Assembly (NCBI RefSeq): GCF_041379045.1
Contig: NZ_CP166871.1
Coordinates: 2,666,001 to 2,730,000 of the forward strand
From: Thalassotalea ponticola
GTDB lineage: Bacteria; Pseudomonadota; Gammaproteobacteria; Enterobacterales; Alteromonadaceae
DNA: 64,000 nt
Reading direction: 5' to 3'
Below the pieces are notes generated by a model. The model had not been told where the DNA came from, ran no database searches, and saw only the letters and a program-made list of their open reading frames with translations. This document shows, one piece after another, positions 60,970 through 64,000 of the stretch. Position 1 is the first letter of the stretch. Every line of letters begins with the position of its first letter. Made by a program: the position numbers and the translations under genes.

Positions 60970-62568
60970 ATGTCTAATGAATTAATTGAAAATCAGAATG
61001 AGTCTGCCAAGCACTCTTCTGCTTTTAATCGTTTTCTTGCCACCGTCGAATGGTTAGGCAATTGCTTGCCACACCCAATCACCTTATTTGCCATGTTTTG
61101 CTTATTCATTATTGGTTTAAGTGGTATTGCAAGCTTTTTTGAATTGAGTGTTATCGACCCACGTCCAGAAGGCACTGTTGGTCGTGCTGCCGACGGCGTG
61201 ATAAGCGTCGTAAACCTACTTAGCGCGGAAGGTTTACGTATGATTGTGGCCAATCTAGTCACTAACTTCACCGGTTTTGCTCCGCTAGGCACTGTTTTAG
61301 TTGCGTTGCTTGGTGTGGCTATTGCAGAAAAGTCTGGGTTACTAGAAACCGCGATGCGCAGCTTGGTTATGGGTGCATCGAAGAAGATGGTGACCTTTAC
61401 CATAGTGTTTGCCGGTATTCTTTCCAACACAGCCTCTGAACTAGGCTACGTGGTACTGATTCCGTTAGCGGCAATGATATTTCACTCTCTTGGACGTCAC
61501 CCACTGGCCGGCCTTGCTGCCGCTTTTGCAGGCGTTTCGGGTGGCTACAGTGCCAATCTATTACTCGGTACTGTTGACCCATTATTGGCCGGTATCACAT
61601 CTGCCGCGGCGCAATTGATCGAGCCTGGATATAACGTTGGCCCAGAAGCCAACTATTACTTTATGTTTGTCTCGGTGTTTTTAATCTCAGGGGTCGGTAC
61701 CTATGTTACCGAAAAGATTGTCGAGCCGCGTTTAGGTACCTATAACGAGAAAGAAGCGTCAATCGATTTACATGCACAAAAGATTAGTCATGTTAGCGCT
61801 AACGAGAAGCGCGCTTTAAAAATGGCCGGTTTATCGTTTGCCCTAATGTGTGGGCTTCTAGCGTTAACAATTGTCCCAGAGTGGGGTATTTTGCGCCATC
61901 CTGAAACTGGCGAAGTAAAAAATTCACCCTTTTTAAAAGGTATCGTTGCCTTTATCTTTATTACTTTCGCTATCCCTGGTTACGTATACGGTCGGTTCGC
62001 CGGAACGATGCGCACTGATCGCGACGTTATTAAAGCAATGAGCGATAACATGGGGACGATGGGGATGTACATTGTACTTGTGTTCTTTGCCGCCCAATTT
62101 GTTGCCTTATTTAAATGGTCAAATCTAGGTACTATTATGGCGATCAAAGGCTCACAGCTGATTCAAACCCTAGGCCTAGCTGGACCTGAACTGTTTATTA
62201 TTTTTATCTTAATGTGTGGCTTTGTTAACCTAATGCTCGGCAGTGCGTCAGCTCAGTGGGCAGTGACAGCGCCCATTTTTGTTCCTATGCTAATGCTTGT
62301 TGGTTACTCTCCAGAAGTGATTCAGGCAGCCTACCGCATTGGTGATTCAGTAACCAACCTCATTACCCCGATGATGAGTTATTTTGGCTTGATATTGGCG
62401 GTTGCGGTGCGCTACAAAAAAGACTTAGGTATTGGTACGTTGATTGCTACTATGTTGCCATATACCATTTTCTTTATTATTGGCTGGTCGACTCTATTCT
62501 ACCTTTGGGTATTCTTATTCGGTATGCCGGTTGGCCCAGGTGCGCCAACCCTTTACCCTGCAAGTTAA
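60970..62568 (+). CDS. AbgT-family transporter
   Basis: An inner-membrane transporter of 532 residues with about 10-12 membrane helices. It fits the AbgT (p-aminobenzoyl-glutamate transporter) family: FLATVEWLGNCLPHPITLFAMF at the start, GFAPLGTVLVALLGVAIAEKSG, AGILSNTASELGYVVLIPLAA, the hairpin-like AFAGVSGGYSANLLLGTVDPLLAG, and GSASAQWAVTAPIFVPMLM. Family members import p-aminobenzoyl-glutamate or export sulfonamides; which applies here is not visible. AGGAAGTAAG precedes the ATG. Monocistronic with its own terminator. Confidence 0.9.
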   Translation: MSNELIENQNESAKHSSAFNRFLATVEWLGNCLPHPITLFAMFCLFIIGLSGIASFFELSVIDPRPEGTVGRAADGVISVVNLLSAEGLRMIVANLVTNFTGFAPLGTVLVALLGVAIAEKSGLLETAMRSLVMGASKKMVTFTIVFAGILSNTASELGYVVLIPLAAMIFHSLGRHPLAGLAAAFAGVSGGYSANLLLGTVDPLLAGITSAAAQLIEPGYNVGPEANYYFMFVSVFLISGVGTYVTEKIVEPRLGTYNEKEASIDLHAQKISHVSANEKRALKMAGLSFALMCGLLALTIVPEWGILRHPETGEVKNSPFLKGIVAFIFITFAIPGYVYGRFAGTMRTDRDVIKAMSDNMGTMGMYIVLVFFAAQFVALFKWSNLGTIMAIKGSQLIQTLGLAGPELFIIFILMCGFVNLMLGSASAQWAVTAPIFVPMLMLVGYSPEVIQAAYRIGDSVTNLITPMMSYFGLILAVAVRYKKDLGIGTLIATMLPYTIFFIIGWSTLFYLWVFLFGMPVGPGAPTLYPAS

Positions 62569-62601
62569 CGCACTACTGACAACATAGTGGTGCTATGACA
62601 C

Positions 62602-62638
62602 AGGCTTAACTGACACTTGCTCAGTTAAGCCTTTTTTA
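62602..62638 (+). terminator. Rho-independent terminator of the AbgT-family gene
   Basis: AGGCTTAACTGA-cacttgc-TCAGTTAAGCCT followed by TTTTT, 34 bp after the stop. Confidence 0.88.
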
Positions 62639-62674
62639 TAGGTTGTAAAAGGGTACTACGCTTAAAAACTGCGC

Positions 62675-64000
62675 TTAAGAACTGTGAAAACCGGCATAGC
62701 GAATACCACTTAAGCGCGCCATCTCAAAGTTCCACGTAGCCAAATCGCTGTGATTAAATTTTGACAAGCTGTCGTGACCACACGCTCTGGCCATTACCTG
62801 CATCAATGCCACGCTTGCATTAAAGAAATTGGCCAACTGCTGTGCAGACTTATCCACATTTAGCCGCTGTCGCAAGTCTTTATTTTGCGTTGCGATACCT
62901 GCAGGACAATTATTGGTGTTGCAAATACGAGCCGCTACACAGCCGATTGCTTGCATAGCACTTGTTGATATTGCGACACCATCAGCTCCCAGAGCCATTG
63001 CTTTAACAAAGTCGATCGGCAACCTTAAACCGCCGGTAACAATTAAGGTTACCTTGCCACTTGCGCCCTGTTGATCTAAATAACGACGGGCTCTCGCCAG
63101 CGCAGGAATGGTTGGCACACTTATGTGGTCTCGAAACATTTGCGGTGCCGCGCCTGTGCCACCGCCACGTCCATCAATAATAAGGTAGTCGGCACTGGCG
63201 TCTAAGGCGAACTGAATATCGCGTTCAATGTGATTGGCACTGAGTTTAAAGCCAACCGGGATACCACCTGTTATTTCACGTACTCGGTCGGCAAAGTTTT
63301 TAAAGTCAGCTACCGAGGACATATCAGCAAAGGTTGGTGGCGAGATGGCTGGTTTCCCCTCGGCAATACCGCGCACTTGCGATATCTTACCAACGTTTTT
63401 ATTTCCTGGAAGATGCCCTCCCGTGCCTGTTTTAGCGCCTTGCCCTCCTTTAAAGTGAAAGCTTTGCACCTTTTTTAACAGTTGTTCACTATAACCAAAT
63501 TTAGCACTGGCAAGTTCATAAAAGTAACGACTGTTCTCGGCTTGCTCTTCGGGTAACATTCCGCCTTCGCCTGAGCAGATGCCGGTGCCAACAAGCTGTG
63601 CGCCTCGTGCCAAAGCAATTTTTGCTTCTTCTGATAACGCACCAAAACTCATATCCGAAACAAACAGCGGTATCTTTAACCGCAATGGTTTCTTCGCCTC
63701 GGGACCTATCACCAACTCGGTGTTAACTTCGTCGTCTTCCATCAGTGGCTTGCGCGCTAGTTGTGCAACCATGAGTTGAATATCATCCCATTTGGGTAAA
63801 CTATCTCTTGGCACGCCCATAGCCACCATTGGCCCGTGACTACCAAGCGATGACAGCCCCTCTCGAGCGAGTTGATGAATAAGCGTTACCGTCGGCTCTT
63901 CTGGCGTCGCACTGACGGTAGGCGGTTTATCTTTTGCCTGTTCAGTTGACTTGTCTGCAATTTGAGGCCCCTGTTGGCCAACCATTTGATCGCTAAATTG
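62675..64000 (-). CDS. FMN-binding glutamate synthase-like protein (cut by window edge)
   Basis: At least 436 residues; the frame stays open to base 64000, so the N-terminus lies outside the window. It is the FMN/Fe-S domain of glutamate synthase: GTGICSGEGGMLPEE, KGGQGAKTGTGGHLPG, the FMN-binding barrel segments DYLIIDGRGGGTGAAP and IVTGGLRLPIDFVKAMALGAD, and the 3Fe-4S-type Cys region CVAARICNTNNCPAGIATQ. Stand-alone proteins of this type lack the glutaminase domain, so they need ammonia or another donor, or do something else. Family confident, role not. Confidence 0.87.
   Translation of the reverse strand, partial: QFSDQMVGQQGPQIADKSTEQAKDKPPTVSATPEEPTVTLIHQLAREGLSSLGSHGPMVAMGVPRDSLPKWDDIQLMVAQLARKPLMEDDEVNTELVIGPEAKKPLRLKIPLFVSDMSFGALSEEAKIALARGAQLVGTGICSGEGGMLPEEQAENSRYFYELASAKFGYSEQLLKKVQSFHFKGGQGAKTGTGGHLPGNKNVGKISQVRGIAEGKPAISPPTFADMSSVADFKNFADRVREITGGIPVGFKLSANHIERDIQFALDASADYLIIDGRGGGTGAAPQMFRDHISVPTIPALARARRYLDQQGASGKVTLIVTGGLRLPIDFVKAMALGADGVAISTSAMQAIGCVAARICNTNNCPAGIATQNKDLRQRLNVDKSAQQLANFFNASVALMQVMARACGHDSLSKFNHSDLATWNFEMARLSGIRYAGFHSS

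Overview
The window looks like the chromosome of a marine gammaproteobacterium of the Alteromonadales (Colwellia/Thalassotalea-like). This is inferred from gene content, about 40-45% GC by eye, and the mix of DPP-IV peptidase, BCCT and AbgT transporters, a His-rich zinc TonB receptor and classical LexA boxes. It was read by eye, with no database search.

Layout. (1) 1-19.2 kb is ordinary chromosome: the RadA C-terminus, a DPP-IV peptidase, an MBL hydrolase, SOS-controlled dinB, a MaoC-like hydratase, and a three-gene block (6.7-10.3 kb, minus strand) of 2-oxoglutarate dioxygenase, threonine-aldolase-type enzyme and aldehyde dehydrogenase. That block mirrors the first three steps of carnitine synthesis from trimethyllysine. 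Then come an alkaline phosphatase, an MDR oxidoreductase, a BCCT (betaine/carnitine/choline) transporter, a pectate-lyase-like lipoprotein and DgkA. (2) 19.4-27.6 kb is a decayed genomic island: a zinc receptor module with a Zur-like box, fumC copy 1 and nhaA, bounded by relics of a tRNA-Leu attachment site and of an integrase gene. (3) 27.6-59.3 kb is a larger, apparently intact island beside tRNA-Leu(CAA), with two overlapping tyrosine recombinase genes at its tRNA end.

The larger island holds four kinds of cargo. First, a compact six-gene operon (27.9-35.8 kb) of ZorA/ZorB-type motor proteins, two large proteins of unknown function (one with CorA-like C-terminal topology), a small unknown protein and a CARF-domain protein of the NE0113/TIGR02584 type, facing a divergent Card1/Can2-like CARF nuclease. 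There is no cas10 and no CRISPR array. Second, a resolvase gene followed by an integron-type cassette array without intI (39.6-46.7 kb), one attC of which is split exactly by an IS1111-group element. Third, umuDC under a LexA box and a 1181-residue SIR2-domain protein, probably anti-phage. Fourth, a second 2-kb copy of the fumC locus. (4) 59.3-64 kb is chromosome again: tRNA-Leu, a DUF4136-type lipoprotein, an AbgT transporter and an FMN glutamate-synthase-like protein cut by the window edge.

The most novel signal is the ZorAB + CARF + Card1 + CorA-like locus. Its parts come from two defence worlds (Zorya motors and cyclic-oligoadenylate-gated type III CRISPR effectors) with no visible second-messenger synthase. 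The trimethyllysine/carnitine-like block is the best metabolic lead.
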